Origin: Spirochaetales bacterium | GTDB lineage: Bacteria; Spirochaetota; Spirochaetia; Sphaerochaetales; Sphaerochaetaceae | Direction: 5' to 3' | DNA length: 64,000 bases | Assembly (NCBI GenBank): GCA_017614375.1 | Contig: JAGABZ010000006.1 | Coordinates: 1 to 64,000 of the forward strand | Part shown: positions 50,621 through 57,915 of the stretch, in pieces | Numbering within the stretch: position 1 is the stretch's first letter | Layout: every line of letters begins with the position of its first letter | Program-made: the position numbers and the translations under genes | The notes under the pieces: model-generated | Database searches by the model: none | Told to the model about the DNA's origin: nothing | What the model saw: only the letters and a program-made list of their open reading frames with translations

Positions 50621-51178
50621 TCACCACGTCCAGCGGAAGCCTGCGGATACGGTCCACTTGCCGTCAAGATTGAGCCCCGCCCCGGCTATGACCTGCCACT
50701 GGCCTTTGCCCAGGCCCATCTGCAACTCGATGCCCGGAGTGAACCGGGCTTCGATAGGGTGGGTGATCAGGCTCGCAACAGAGAAGTGCAGTTGCTCTCC
50801 TTTTTCGTCTTTGAGGGCTTCGTACTTTGCCTTCCAGTCGGTCATCAGCGACAGCGTCTGCTGTAGGTCGGCGATCTGGGCCTGTAGCGCGAGGTTTGCC
50901 TCTTGGACGATGTCAAGGTCGTCCCGGGCCTGTGCGACGAAAATCTCGGCCTCCTGCGCTGTCTGACGGGCTTCTGCGGTTTCCGCCGTAAGCGAGGCGA
51001 GCCGGTGGTCCTTCTCGGTGACTACACCCTCGAGCTCGGATACCTGCGCCTCCAGCTCACTGATGCGCCCCTCGATTTCTACGGCGTACTCTCCGCCCTT
51101 TGCCCATATGACAAGGCTCTCCGGGTAGGAGACGAAGAAAAACTTTACCGCGGCGATCAGGGCGCAGATCACAAGCAT
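50621..51178 (-). CDS. Membrane-anchored coiled-coil protein of the integrated element
   Basis: 185 residues: an N-terminal membrane helix (MLVICALIAAVKFFFVSY), a long coiled coil (about 38-115, ISELEAQVSELEGVVTEKD), and a C-terminal beta-rich segment ending LNLDGKWTVSAGFRWTW. Layout recalls spanin-like or tail-associated phage proteins but no family is recognised. It diverges from the MuF-like gene. Upstream in-frame hydrophobic codons mean the true start could be slightly earlier. Confidence 0.6.
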   Translation of the reverse strand: MLVICALIAAVKFFFVSYPESLVIWAKGGEYAVEIEGRISELEAQVSELEGVVTEKDHRLASLTAETAEARQTAQEAEIFVAQARDDLDIVQEANLALQAQIADLQQTLSLMTDWKAKYEALKDEKGEQLHFSVASLITHPIEARFTPGIELQMGLGKGQWQVIAGAGLNLDGKWTVSAGFRWTW

Positions 51179-51207
51179 GAGGGTGATGACTACTATATGG
51201 GAGTGAC

Positions 51208-51786
51208 ATGCTCTATCAGAACGACATCACCCCCGAAGATAACGCCGTAGCAGAGGCCAAGACATTCTCCTCGTGGGAGGACTGGCACGGCTACGCCACA
51301 TTCATGCTTGAACTGGACGAGAACGAAACCGCCAGGGCATGGGACGAGGCTCACGCCGTACCCAAGGAAAATATTGATTTGGATACAATCGGGCTTGCTG
51401 TAATGTCAATATCCGATCCGCTGGCTGTATTTGACTCTGTGGATTCTAAAGGCGATATCCGTAAAAACCAGCTTGTAGTTGTTACTGAAGTTGAAAACGA
51501 CAAAGGAGAAAAGGTTGTTGTTCCTCTTCATATGCAGGAAACGGCAGACAGAATTGAAGTTGATATCATAGCAAGTGCATACTTCAAGGGGTCTTCTGGG
51601 GTATATGATAAGTGGGCTTCGCTTGGAGCATTAAAGTATCTTAAAAACAATGAGGTCGGTTCTCAGCTTATGCCGCTCCAATTGCGGGGAAGGGAGAACC
51701 AACCTCTACTTCAGAAAGTACTTCAAAGAACTGATGTTGTCAACAAGTATTCATGGATGCCCATACCGCCATCTGTGGAATTGTAA
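51208..51786 (+). CDS. MuF C-terminal-like phage protein fragment
   Basis: 192 residues. The segment from DPLAVFDSVDSKGDIRKNQLVVVTEVEND through VVVPLHMQ to IASAYFKGSSGVYDKW and ALKYLKNNE follows the pattern of the phage MuF C-terminal domain, a region often found at the end of large phage capsid-associated or toxin-like proteins. Here it stands alone after a 55-residue lead, so it may be a cargo effector or a remnant of a larger phage gene. Start behind GGGAGTGAC. The second half is AT-richer than the first. Confidence 0.55.
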   Translation: MLYQNDITPEDNAVAEAKTFSSWEDWHGYATFMLELDENETARAWDEAHAVPKENIDLDTIGLAVMSISDPLAVFDSVDSKGDIRKNQLVVVTEVENDKGEKVVVPLHMQETADRIEVDIIASAYFKGSSGVYDKWASLGALKYLKNNEVGSQLMPLQLRGRENQPLLQKVLQRTDVVNKYSWMPIPPSVEL

Positions 51787-51796
51787 GGAGAAGTAA

Positions 51797-52009
51797 ATGA
51801 CAAAAACTTTCTGTAACATTTGTGGAAAAGAAATCAAGCCATCACATGAGGGAGAACCGCACAAACTCACATTCAAATTCAAGGACTTGGACGAGCATTT
51901 CTGCTCTCTTGATTGCCTTCGAGTTGGTCTTGGAAAATGGTTTGACCCGAGAAGTCCGCAGAAGGTAACGATTGATTATGAGTGGAGTCGGGTTGAGTCT
52001 AATAAATGA
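51797..52009 (+). CDS. Small zinc-finger protein
   Basis: 70 residues with CNICGKEI near the start and HFCSLDCL later, a likely four-cysteine zinc site. It starts ten bases after the MuF-like stop, preceded by AAGGAGAAG, so it is in the same operon. AT-rich. Unknown function. Confidence 0.65.
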   Translation: MTKTFCNICGKEIKPSHEGEPHKLTFKFKDLDEHFCSLDCLRVGLGKWFDPRSPQKVTIDYEWSRVESNK

Positions 52010-52019
52010 GAATAAAAAT

Positions 52020-52340
52020 ATGGAAGAAGTAACTGGCAAACAAAGACTTGAAAGGCTTTACGAGAGACTGAAGAAGAACTATCCAAATGAGGATATCCGC
52101 TTTGAGGATGAGACGCTGATTATCGGCAAGTACAAGCTTGTAAAATTCAAGGTGGCGTACTATATCAACGGTAGGCAGATGTGTGATGCCGTGTGGGGTG
52201 ATGGCTCGTATGGCTTTAAGGAAAATTTGCTTGAGTTTTATAATTGGGATGAACCCATCGGCAATATAACAGAACACAAAGCGTACAAATTTTTCGAGGC
52301 GTGCATTGAGACGGAAAGGAGAGTGGAAGCAAACAAATGA
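52020..52340 (+). CDS. Hypothetical protein of the integrated element
   Basis: 106 residues from MEEVTGKQRLERLYERLKKN. Alternating charged helix and beta strands (DETLIIGKYKLVKFKVAYYINGR) are followed by a helical C-terminus. No family recognised. It follows the zinc-finger gene by ten bases; the ribosome-binding site is weak, so translation may depend on coupling. Confidence 0.6.
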   Translation: MEEVTGKQRLERLYERLKKNYPNEDIRFEDETLIIGKYKLVKFKVAYYINGRQMCDAVWGDGSYGFKENLLEFYNWDEPIGNITEHKAYKFFEACIETERRVEANK

Positions 52341-52516
52341 CAAGGCGGGAGATCATGGCAAAGTACGGCATCGAGCGCTATGCGGTACCCAACCTCGACC
52401 AGGAATTGACCGAGGCCGAGGCTCAGGAGTTTGAGCACTTCTGTATGCTGATCAGATGGCATCTGGCTAAACTAAAGTCATCGCCGGAAGCGCCCGCAGA
52501 GCATCCTCGTAGGTGA
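52337..52516 (+). CDS. Small protein overlapping the integrase 3' end
   Basis: 59 codons, MTRREIMAKYGIERYAVPNL at the start and a helical middle, ending PAEHPRR. It begins in the stop codon of the previous gene (ATGA) and its last 50 bp are antisense to the integrase gene. The coupling argues for a real gene, whereas the antisense overlap and GC-rich composition argue some caution. Confidence 0.45.
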   Translation: MTRREIMAKYGIERYAVPNLDQELTEAEAQEFEHFCMLIRWHLAKLKSSPEAPAEHPRR

Positions 52517-53567
52517 TGTGAGTATAGCGCTCCGTCATCTCCTGCGTAGCGTGCCCGGTAATCTCCTGTGTAAGGACGTCAGGTAGCCCCGCAAGACGTA
52601 ACCGACTATTGAGATAGTGCCGCCAGGAATGAAACGTAATCCGGCGGCTCTTTCTTTCTGCCGGCCCTATGCCTATCTTGTCCATGGCCGCATAGAGGCT
52701 CCCGAGGATGTAGCTGCGGGTAATCGGAGTTTCCTTGTAGGGCGAGCAGAAGATAAACTCCTCCGGCTCTCGCGGAAGCTCCATGAGCAGGTCGTACAAG
52801 CCGTCGGATATGGGGATCTCCCGGACCACACCTGTCTTTGTTTCCTTGAGGATGTGGAGGTCTTCGCACCATGAGCAGGCGCAGGTAATCTTGCCGGGCT
52901 GGATGTCACAGGGGCGCAGGGCCTGTATCTCTCCCATGCGCATCGCGGTCGAGGCCGACAGGATGTTGGCAAGGTAGGCCTCCGGGCTCTTCCAGTTGTA
53001 GATGTCCGAAAACAGCCGTTGCACCTCTTCCGGTGTCATTATCCCCCGAGGTGTGCTCTTCTTGATGTGGTACCGCTTTACCTTCTTGCAGGGGTTTTCC
53101 GGTATCAGGTCCCGCCGCCACCAGTAGTCGAACATCACATTGAGGGCAGAGAGGTAGGTATTGGCCGACTTCGGGGAGAGGTGCTGTTTCTCTACAAGCC
53201 AATACTTCCAATCATCGACCATGTAGGGCTTGATGTCCGTGATGTCCAGCGCCGCAAAGCAATCACAGTATCGGTCGAGCATAGAGCGGTTGTGCCCGAT
53301 AGTGCACGCCGAGATGACGCGTCCGTTCCGGTAGGCTTCCTTGCAATAAGGGCACTCTTGTGTCCACCAAAACTTCGTCGCCTCAATCCACGAAGTACGT
53401 CTCTCCGGTGGTTTCTGCAACTCCAAAAATTTTCTCTTTGCCCAGGCCCTCGCGGCCTTTTCGTCGGTCTGTTTTGTTGAGATTCTGTACGGCGGAGTCT
53501 TCGGACCCGTGTAAAAAGCCGCCTGCCAAACGTTGCCGCGCTTGTATAAGTTCATTTGTTGATGCAA
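52467..53567 (-). CDS. Tyrosine-family site-specific integrase
   Basis: 366 residues from a TTG six bases after AAGGGGG; an ATG four codons later is the alternative. N-terminal arm-binding region, then a core-binding domain with an unusual CPYC...CTIGH possible zinc site. The catalytic domain has Arg in TAMRMGEIQALRP, HxxR in FHSWRHYLNSRL, His in ITGHATQEM and the nucleophile Tyr in ERYTHI. It lies next to the intact tRNA-Pro whose 3' half is duplicated 3.2 kb away, so it should be the recombinase of this element. Confidence 0.93.
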   Translation of the reverse strand: MHQQMNLYKRGNVWQAAFYTGPKTPPYRISTKQTDEKAARAWAKRKFLELQKPPERRTSWIEATKFWWTQECPYCKEAYRNGRVISACTIGHNRSMLDRYCDCFAALDITDIKPYMVDDWKYWLVEKQHLSPKSANTYLSALNVMFDYWWRRDLIPENPCKKVKRYHIKKSTPRGIMTPEEVQRLFSDIYNWKSPEAYLANILSASTAMRMGEIQALRPCDIQPGKITCACSWCEDLHILKETKTGVVREIPISDGLYDLLMELPREPEEFIFCSPYKETPITRSYILGSLYAAMDKIGIGPAERKSRRITFHSWRHYLNSRLRLAGLPDVLTQEITGHATQEMTERYTHITYEDALRALPAMTLV

Positions 53568-53665
53568 CTTACGCCCCCTTTTCAACACAAAAATCATACA
53601 CACCTGTGCATGACAAAGGCGGACGGCATAAGCAATAAGTTGTTACACAACAACGCTTTGTGTAT

Positions 53666-53708
53666 TCGGGCAGAGTGGATTTGAACCACCGACCCCTTGG
53701 TCCCGAAC
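53666..53708 (-). repeat. att repeat within intact tRNA-Pro
   Basis: 43 bp identical to 50424-50466. It spans the tRNA-Pro anticodon loop to the 3' end plus one flanking base, the usual crossover segment for tRNA-targeting integrases. Confidence 0.9.
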
Positions 53709-53739
53709 CAAGTGCGCTAGCCCCTGCGCTACTACCCGA
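53667..53739 (-). tRNA. tRNA-Pro(CGG)
   Basis: 73 nt. Acceptor CGGGUAG/CUGCCCG, anticodon stem CUUGG/CCAAG, loop UUCGGGA giving CGG, T-loop UUCAAAU. It is reconstituted at the integrase end of the element. Confidence 0.94.
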
Positions 53740-53750
53740 TGCAAGCAAGA

Positions 53751-53780
53751 ATATACTTTCAATCACAGAATAAAGTCAAC
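53751..53780 (-). promoter_or_regulatory. tRNA-Pro promoter
   Basis: Minus-strand TTGACT, 18-bp spacer, TATATT, 11 bp upstream of the mature 5' end. Confidence 0.75.
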
Positions 53781-53876
53781 ACACAACTCCGGCCCGGGCG
53801 GCGCATCAAAGTATTCGGGGAGTTCCGTTGACTCTGAGGCAAAGGGCTTTTTATAATCGCTGCAAGAGGTGAAAAC

Positions 53877-54650
53877 ATGAAGAACTACTTTGATCTTTCC
53901 GGCCGCGTTGCCGTCGTTACGGGTTGTTCCTCCGGGCTCGGAGTGCAGATGGCCAGGGCATTGGCCAGCCAGGGGTGCAGGATTGTCGCTCTGGCGCGGA
54001 GAAAGGAAAAGGTAGACGAGGTTGCCGCCGCCGTCACCGCCGATTTCGGGGTGGAGGCTGTGGGAATCCGCTGTGACATCACCGACACCGCCAGCGTCGA
54101 GGCCGCGGTGGATGAGGTCCTCGCCAGATTCGGCAGGATTGACATCCTGGTCAACAATGCCGGCACCGGCGGGGTTGTTCCGGCCGAGAAGATGCCTGAC
54201 GAGGTGTTCCTCAATGAGGTCAACGTGGATCTCACCGGGACTTTCAAAATGGCCCGCACCGTGGCGGCAAAGGCAATGCTTCCCGCCGGCTACGGACGCA
54301 TCATCAACATCGCATCGATGTACGGCCTGGTCGGCAACAAGATTGCTCCGGCGGCGGCCTACCATGCAGCCAAGGGCGGAGTGGTCAACCTGACCAGGGC
54401 TCTGGCAGCCGAGTGGGGAGAGCGCGGGATCACCGTGAACGGAATCTGCCCGGGTTACTTCTATACCCCGCTTACGACCGAGACGCTCAACAGCGACTTC
54501 TTCAAGGAGTATGCCAAGACCATGATTCCGCTGTCGCGCTACGGAAAGGAAGGGGAGTTGGACACCTGTGTTCTCTTCCTGGCTTCGCCGTTCTCGACCT
54601 ATGTCAACGGGCAGAACATATCCGTTGACGGCGGATACACCTGTATGTAA
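53877..54650 (+). CDS. SDR oxidoreductase (gluconate-5-dehydrogenase-like)
   Basis: 257 residues with TGCSSGLGVQMA (cofactor loop), ILVNNAGTGG, active-site Ser in NIASMYG and YHAAKGG (YxxxK). The C-terminus ends SVDGGYTCM as in gluconate 5-dehydrogenase and KduD-like enzymes; the exact substrate is open. The ATG follows AAGAGGTG. A monocistronic gene with a REP-like motif after the stop. Confidence 0.9.
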   Translation: MKNYFDLSGRVAVVTGCSSGLGVQMARALASQGCRIVALARRKEKVDEVAAAVTADFGVEAVGIRCDITDTASVEAAVDEVLARFGRIDILVNNAGTGGVVPAEKMPDEVFLNEVNVDLTGTFKMARTVAAKAMLPAGYGRIINIASMYGLVGNKIAPAAAYHAAKGGVVNLTRALAAEWGERGITVNGICPGYFYTPLTTETLNSDFFKEYAKTMIPLSRYGKEGELDTCVLFLASPFSTYVNGQNISVDGGYTCM

Positions 54651-54658
54651 TCCGGCCC

Positions 54659-54683
54659 GGGAGGGTCCGGACTTGCCCGAAAA
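54659..54683 (+). repeat. REP-like motif copy (SDR 3' side)
   Basis: GGGAGGGTCCGGACTTGCCC followed by GAAAAC, between the SDR stop and the cysK promoter. Confidence 0.65.
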
Positions 54684-54702
54684 CTAAAACATAGAAAACC
54701 TA

Positions 54703-54731
54703 TTGACATAGTAGGCAAACTGTTTTACCCT
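54703..54731 (+). promoter_or_regulatory. cysK promoter
   Basis: TTGACA, 17-bp spacer, TACCCT. An imperfect inverted repeat CCTATTGACATAGTAGG covers the -35 box and could be the binding site of the Rrf2 regulator encoded downstream. Confidence 0.65.
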
Positions 54732-54754
54732 ATCGTAAACACAGGAGGCACGCT

Positions 54755-55687
54755 ATGGCGAGAATCTACAAGGGAACGCTGGATCTGGTGGGGAACACCC
54801 CGCTGGTGGAGGTTGTCAACATCGAGAAGGAGCTCGGGCTGGAGGCGACGATTCTCGTCAAGCTTGAGTATTTCAATCCGGCCGGGAGCGTGAAGGACCG
54901 CATCGCAAAGGCGATGATTGAGGACGCGGAGGCCAGTGGTGAGCTCAGGCCGGGTTCGGTCATAATCGAGCCGACCAGCGGAAATACCGGCATCGGACTG
55001 GCTGCGATTGCCGCCTCGAAGGGCTACAAGGTGATTCTGACGATGCCGGAAACCATGAGCGTGGAGCGCAGAAGCATTCTCAAAAGCTACGGAGCGGAGA
55101 TTGTTCTGACCGAGGGCTCGCGCGGCATGAAGGGTGCCATAGAAAAGGCCGAGGCTCTGGCCAGGGAGATTCTGGGCGGCTTCATCCCGGGACAGTTCGT
55201 CAATCCCGCCAATCCTGCGATTCACAAGGCCACCACCGGCCCCGAGATCTGGAATGACACCGACGGGAAGGTGGATATCTTCATCGCGGGCGTCGGAACG
55301 GGCGGTACGATCACGGGCACGGGCGAGTATCTGAAGGAGCAGAACCCTGCGGTAAAGGTTGTCGCCCTCGAGCCGGAGGACTCGCCGGTGCTCTCGGAGG
55401 GACGCTCCGGCGCCCACAAGATCCAGGGCATCGGGGCCGGCTTTGTCCCGAAGGTACTGAACACCGCGGTCTATGACGAGGTCTTCAAGGCCCCGGCAAA
55501 GGAGGCGTTCGAGACGGCGAAACTGCTGGCCAGAAAGGAGGGAATCTCCGTGGGAATTTCTTCCGGGGCCGCGCTTTACGGGGCAATTGTGCTGGCCCGC
55601 CGGCCGGAGAACAAGGGCAAGGTGATTGTCGCCCTCCTCCCGGACAGCGGCGACCGGTATTATTCGACTCCGCTGTTTGCCGACTGA
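54755..55687 (+). CDS. cysK: Cysteine synthase A
   Basis: 310 residues, PLP enzyme making cysteine from O-acetylserine and sulfide. The PLP lysine lies in NPAGSVKDRIAKAM, with the substrate loop EPTSGNTGIGLA, the glycine-rich phosphate loop GVGTGGTITGTGEYL and C-terminal LLPDSGDRYYSTPLF. Shine-Dalgarno CAGGAGGC. A terminator follows, then an Rrf2-type regulator. In several bacteria CysK also binds the Rrf2 protein CymR as a cysteine sensor, and this gene order would fit that. Confidence 0.95.
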   Translation: MARIYKGTLDLVGNTPLVEVVNIEKELGLEATILVKLEYFNPAGSVKDRIAKAMIEDAEASGELRPGSVIIEPTSGNTGIGLAAIAASKGYKVILTMPETMSVERRSILKSYGAEIVLTEGSRGMKGAIEKAEALAREILGGFIPGQFVNPANPAIHKATTGPEIWNDTDGKVDIFIAGVGTGGTITGTGEYLKEQNPAVKVVALEPEDSPVLSEGRSGAHKIQGIGAGFVPKVLNTAVYDEVFKAPAKEAFETAKLLARKEGISVGISSGAALYGAIVLARRPENKGKVIVALLPDSGDRYYSTPLFAD

Positions 55688-55695
55688 AACAATCT

Positions 55696-55728
55696 GCCCC
55701 GGGCAACATTGCGTCCGGGGCTTTTTTT
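55696..55728 (+). terminator. cysK terminator
   Basis: GCCCCGG-N12-CCGGGGC followed by TTTTTTT. A weak promoter (TTGCGT-N17-TAGATT) overlapping it may serve the Rrf2 gene. Confidence 0.88.
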
Positions 55729-55754
55729 GTGTAGATTGGCAATACGAGGCAGAA

Positions 55755-56201
55755 ATGAAAGTATCCACCAGGGTTGAGTACGGGGTGTTGGCGCTGGCCG
55801 ACATCGCGATCTACGGAGGGGCCGGTATCAGCGTCACGGCGCTGGAGATTTCCGGACGGCAGGGCATATCCAAGAAGTACCTTGAGCAGATTCTGCCGCT
55901 TCTCAGGCAGGCCGGCCTGATTCGGGCGCTCAAGGGGCAGCGGGGTGGATATCTGCTGGCCCGCTCACCTCAGCAGATTCTTATGTCCGATGTTCTCAAC
56001 GCGTTGGACCCCTCGGTTCTCGAGCCGATGGAGATTCCGGGAGGGGACAGCCCCCGCGACCTGCGCCTGGCAGTCGTTGATTGCCTGTGGAGGCCGCTCA
56101 ATGCTCTGCTTTCCGATTTCGCCGCGGGCAAGACTTTGGCCTCCTTCCTCATCGAGTGCCAGGCCCTGATGCCGGATGGCTCGGATATGTACGTGATCTG
56201 A
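55755..56201 (+). CDS. Rrf2-family regulator (CymR-like)
   Basis: 148 residues. Winged helix with the Rrf2 hallmark KVSTRVEYGVLALADIA, ISKKYLEQILPLLRQAGLI and GQRGGYLLARSP. It lacks the three clustered cysteines of IscR/NsrR, so an Fe-S cofactor is unlikely and a CymR-type cysteine-metabolism repressor is favoured by the adjacent cysK. The ATG has GAGGC upstream; longer in-frame starts would run back through the terminator. Confidence 0.85.
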   Translation: MKVSTRVEYGVLALADIAIYGGAGISVTALEISGRQGISKKYLEQILPLLRQAGLIRALKGQRGGYLLARSPQQILMSDVLNALDPSVLEPMEIPGGDSPRDLRLAVVDCLWRPLNALLSDFAAGKTLASFLIECQALMPDGSDMYVI

Positions 56202-56210
56202 GTCCGGGGC

Positions 56211-56236
56211 GGGGACGGTCAGGACTTGCCCGGAAA
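56211..56236 (+). repeat. REP-like motif copy (Rrf2 3' side)
   Basis: The best match in the window: GGGGACGGTCAGGACTTGCC followed by CGGAAA, ten bases after the Rrf2 stop. Confidence 0.75.
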
Positions 56237-56295
56237 GAAAAAACGGACGGAAACCTCCGATTGTGTGTTATGCTTGAAAAAAGCGAGGTAACGTC

Positions 56296-56964
56296 ATGTT
56301 CGTATTCTGGGGCGATGGTTCGCAGACGGCAAAGGACCTGGTCGACAGCATCCGGGTCCGGAGTACCGAAAACTTCAACTGGACTTTTATTTTCATTCTG
56401 GCCGTAGTTTTCTATGTCTACTGGTCGGAGATTCACAAGAAGAACACCGAGGTGGTCTGCGCCGGGGTCGCCCTGTACGGGGTCCACTGGCTGTATGAGA
56501 TTGCCAACGCGGTGATCGGGCGGGTCTTCGGATATCCGCTGTGGTCGGTGTCCAACGCCTCGACAACGTTCATTCTGCTGATCGGCGTCTGCTGGGAGCT
56601 TTCGATGATGTTCTCGCTGGCCGGAATCATTTCATTCAAGATGCTTCCGAAGGACCGCAATACCCGCTATTTTGCCAAAAACGGGCGCAAGGGCATCAGC
56701 TGCAAGCTGGTCGGGGCTATTGAGATGGCCCTGCTGTTCGCCCTGTTCGAGTCCTTTCTTGCCGGCACGAGCAACCACTCGTTCATCTGGGTCTACAAAT
56801 GGTGGGGCGTGGTGCCGGTGTTCATCACAACCTATGTGCCGTTCTTTCTGGCGAGCAACTACGTCCCGGACATGGAGCCCGCCAAACGCCGCAGATTCCT
56901 CATCATCGAGTGGTCGCTGGTGGCCCTGCTGCTGGTAATCCTGATTCCGGCCGGAGTCATCTGA
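56296..56964 (+). CDS. Multi-pass membrane protein of unknown function
   Basis: 222 residues with about six membrane helices (for example WTFIFILAVVFYVYW, TTFILLIGVCWELSMMFSLAG, KWWGVVPVFITTYVPFFL). No transport motif recognised. A conserved-looking Trp/His-rich stretch (VALYGVHWLYEIAN) stands in helix 2. Start behind CGAGGTAACGTC. The macrodomain gene follows after 19 bp and is probably in the same operon. Confidence 0.75.
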   Translation: MFVFWGDGSQTAKDLVDSIRVRSTENFNWTFIFILAVVFYVYWSEIHKKNTEVVCAGVALYGVHWLYEIANAVIGRVFGYPLWSVSNASTTFILLIGVCWELSMMFSLAGIISFKMLPKDRNTRYFAKNGRKGISCKLVGAIEMALLFALFESFLAGTSNHSFIWVYKWWGVVPVFITTYVPFFLASNYVPDMEPAKRRRFLIIEWSLVALLLVILIPAGVI

Positions 56965-56983
56965 CGGAGCCGGGGAGGGCGAT

Positions 56984-57505
56984 ATGGGCACAATTCATGT
57001 GGTTCAGGGCAGCGTCGTCGACATGCCCACCGATGCCATTGTAAACGCCGCGAACAGTTCGCTGCTCGGCGGCGGGGGTGTGGACGGCGCGATTCACAGC
57101 GCGGCGGGGCCGGAGCTTTACAAAGAGTGCCTGACCCTGGGCGGCTGTGAAACCGGGCAGGCGAAGATCACCAAGGGCTACAGGCTCAAGGCCAAGTACG
57201 TCATCCACACGGTCGGGCCGGTTTACTGCGGCCGGGAGAAGGACGCGCTCCTGCTGGCTTCATGCTACAAAAACAGCATGGACCTGGCCCTGGAACACGA
57301 CCTCAAGAGCATTTCGTTCTGCTGCATCTCGACCGGGGTGTACGGCTACCCGCTGAGGGATGCCTCGGAAATCGCTTTATCTACGGTCAAGGCTTGGTTG
57401 AACTCCCATCCTGAGGCCGGAATCGACGTGTACTTCTGCTGCTTCAGCCCCCGTGAGTACGCTGTTTACACCGAGCTCATGGAAAAGGCAGGGTTCTCAA
57501 GTTAG
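56984..57505 (+). CDS. Macrodomain ADP-ribose hydrolase
   Basis: 173 residues. Macrodomain with VDAIVNAANSSLLGGGGVDGAIH-like loop (here DAIVNAANSSLLGGGG), the catalytic Asp-Gly region VDGAIHSAAG, GCETGQAKITKGY and SISFCCISTGVYGYP. It resembles YmdB/MacroD-type enzymes that hydrolyse O-acetyl-ADP-ribose or remove ADP-ribose from proteins or nucleic acids. Shine-Dalgarno GGAGGGCG. It is followed by the tRNA-Val repeat region. Confidence 0.93.
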   Translation: MGTIHVVQGSVVDMPTDAIVNAANSSLLGGGGVDGAIHSAAGPELYKECLTLGGCETGQAKITKGYRLKAKYVIHTVGPVYCGREKDALLLASCYKNSMDLALEHDLKSISFCCISTGVYGYPLRDASEIALSTVKAWLNSHPEAGIDVYFCCFSPREYAVYTELMEKAGFSS

Positions 57506-57508
57506 TCA

Positions 57509-57637
57509 GGTTTGCCCTCCGGGCCGGCCCCGCTTCGGACGCTCGACGTCTCGCGTCCTCCTACCGCGGGGCTTCAAACCCAAATTTCGTCGCAATAAAC
57601 ACCAAAGGACCGGAAAGACCCGGTCCTTTGCTGTTTT
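57509..57637 (-). repeat. tRNA-Val-linked palindromic element (copy V1, distal)
   Basis: Plus-strand outer stem GGTTTG (57509-57514)/CAAACC (57575-57580), middle stem CCCCGC (57528-57533)/GCGGGG (57566-57571), inner stem GGACGC (57537-57542)/GCGTCC (57553-57558). The tail shares a second terminator-like hairpin (57604-57629) with V2. Confidence 0.8.
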
Positions 57638-57654
57638 GGGCGCGATTGGGTTTG
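57638..57654 (-). repeat. Duplicated tRNA-Val 3' end
   Basis: GGGCGCGATTGGGTTTG, identical to the acceptor/T-arm 3' part of the intact tRNA-Val, separates the two element copies. Confidence 0.85.
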
Positions 57655-57803
57655 CCCTCCGGCGCTTAAAGGGTGGGGCGCGCCTCCGGGCCGTCCCCGC
57701 TTCGGATGCTCGACGTCTCGCATCCTCCTACCGCGGGGCTTCAAACCCAAATTTCGTCGCAATAAACACCAAAGGACCGGAAAGACCCGGTCCTTTGCTG
57801 TTT
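57648..57803 (-). repeat. tRNA-Val-linked palindromic element (copy V2, proximal)
   Basis: Outer stem GGGTTTG (57648-57654)/CAAACCC (57742-57748), middle stem CCCCGC (57695-57700)/GCGGGG (57733-57738), inner stem GGATGC (57704-57709)/GCATCC (57720-57725). The inner stem differs from V1 by a compensatory C-G to T-A change. About 27 extra bases lie between outer and middle stems compared with V1. Confidence 0.8.
57771..57796 (-). terminator. tRNA-Val terminator-like hairpin
   Basis: Minus strand AAAGGACCGG-GTCTTT-CCGGTCCTTT, ten-bp stem with a short T-tract. An identical hairpin stands at 57604-57629 in the distal copy. Confidence 0.65.
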
Positions 57804-57875
57804 TGGGCGCGATTGGGTTTGAACCAACGACTTCCACCGTGTGAAGGTGACACTCTCCCGCTGAGTTACGCGCCC
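57804..57875 (-). tRNA. tRNA-Val(CAC)
   Basis: 72 nt. Acceptor GGGCGCG/CGCGCCC, D-stem ACUC/GAGU, anticodon stem UCACC/GGUGG with loop UUCACAC giving CAC, T-loop UUCAAAC. Confidence 0.93.
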
Positions 57876-57885
57876 GAGTGTGGAC

Positions 57886-57915
57886 ATCATACATTGCCTG
57901 CGGGGGGTGTGTCCA
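57886..57915 (-). promoter_or_regulatory. tRNA-Val promoter
   Basis: Minus-strand TGGACA, 18-bp spacer, TATGAT, ten bp upstream of the mature 5' end. Confidence 0.65.

Noticed and set aside
50508-50966. 152-codon plus-strand frame opposite the coiled-coil gene
   Set aside because: No ribosome-binding site, and the opposite frame has coherent membrane helix, coiled coil and terminal strand.
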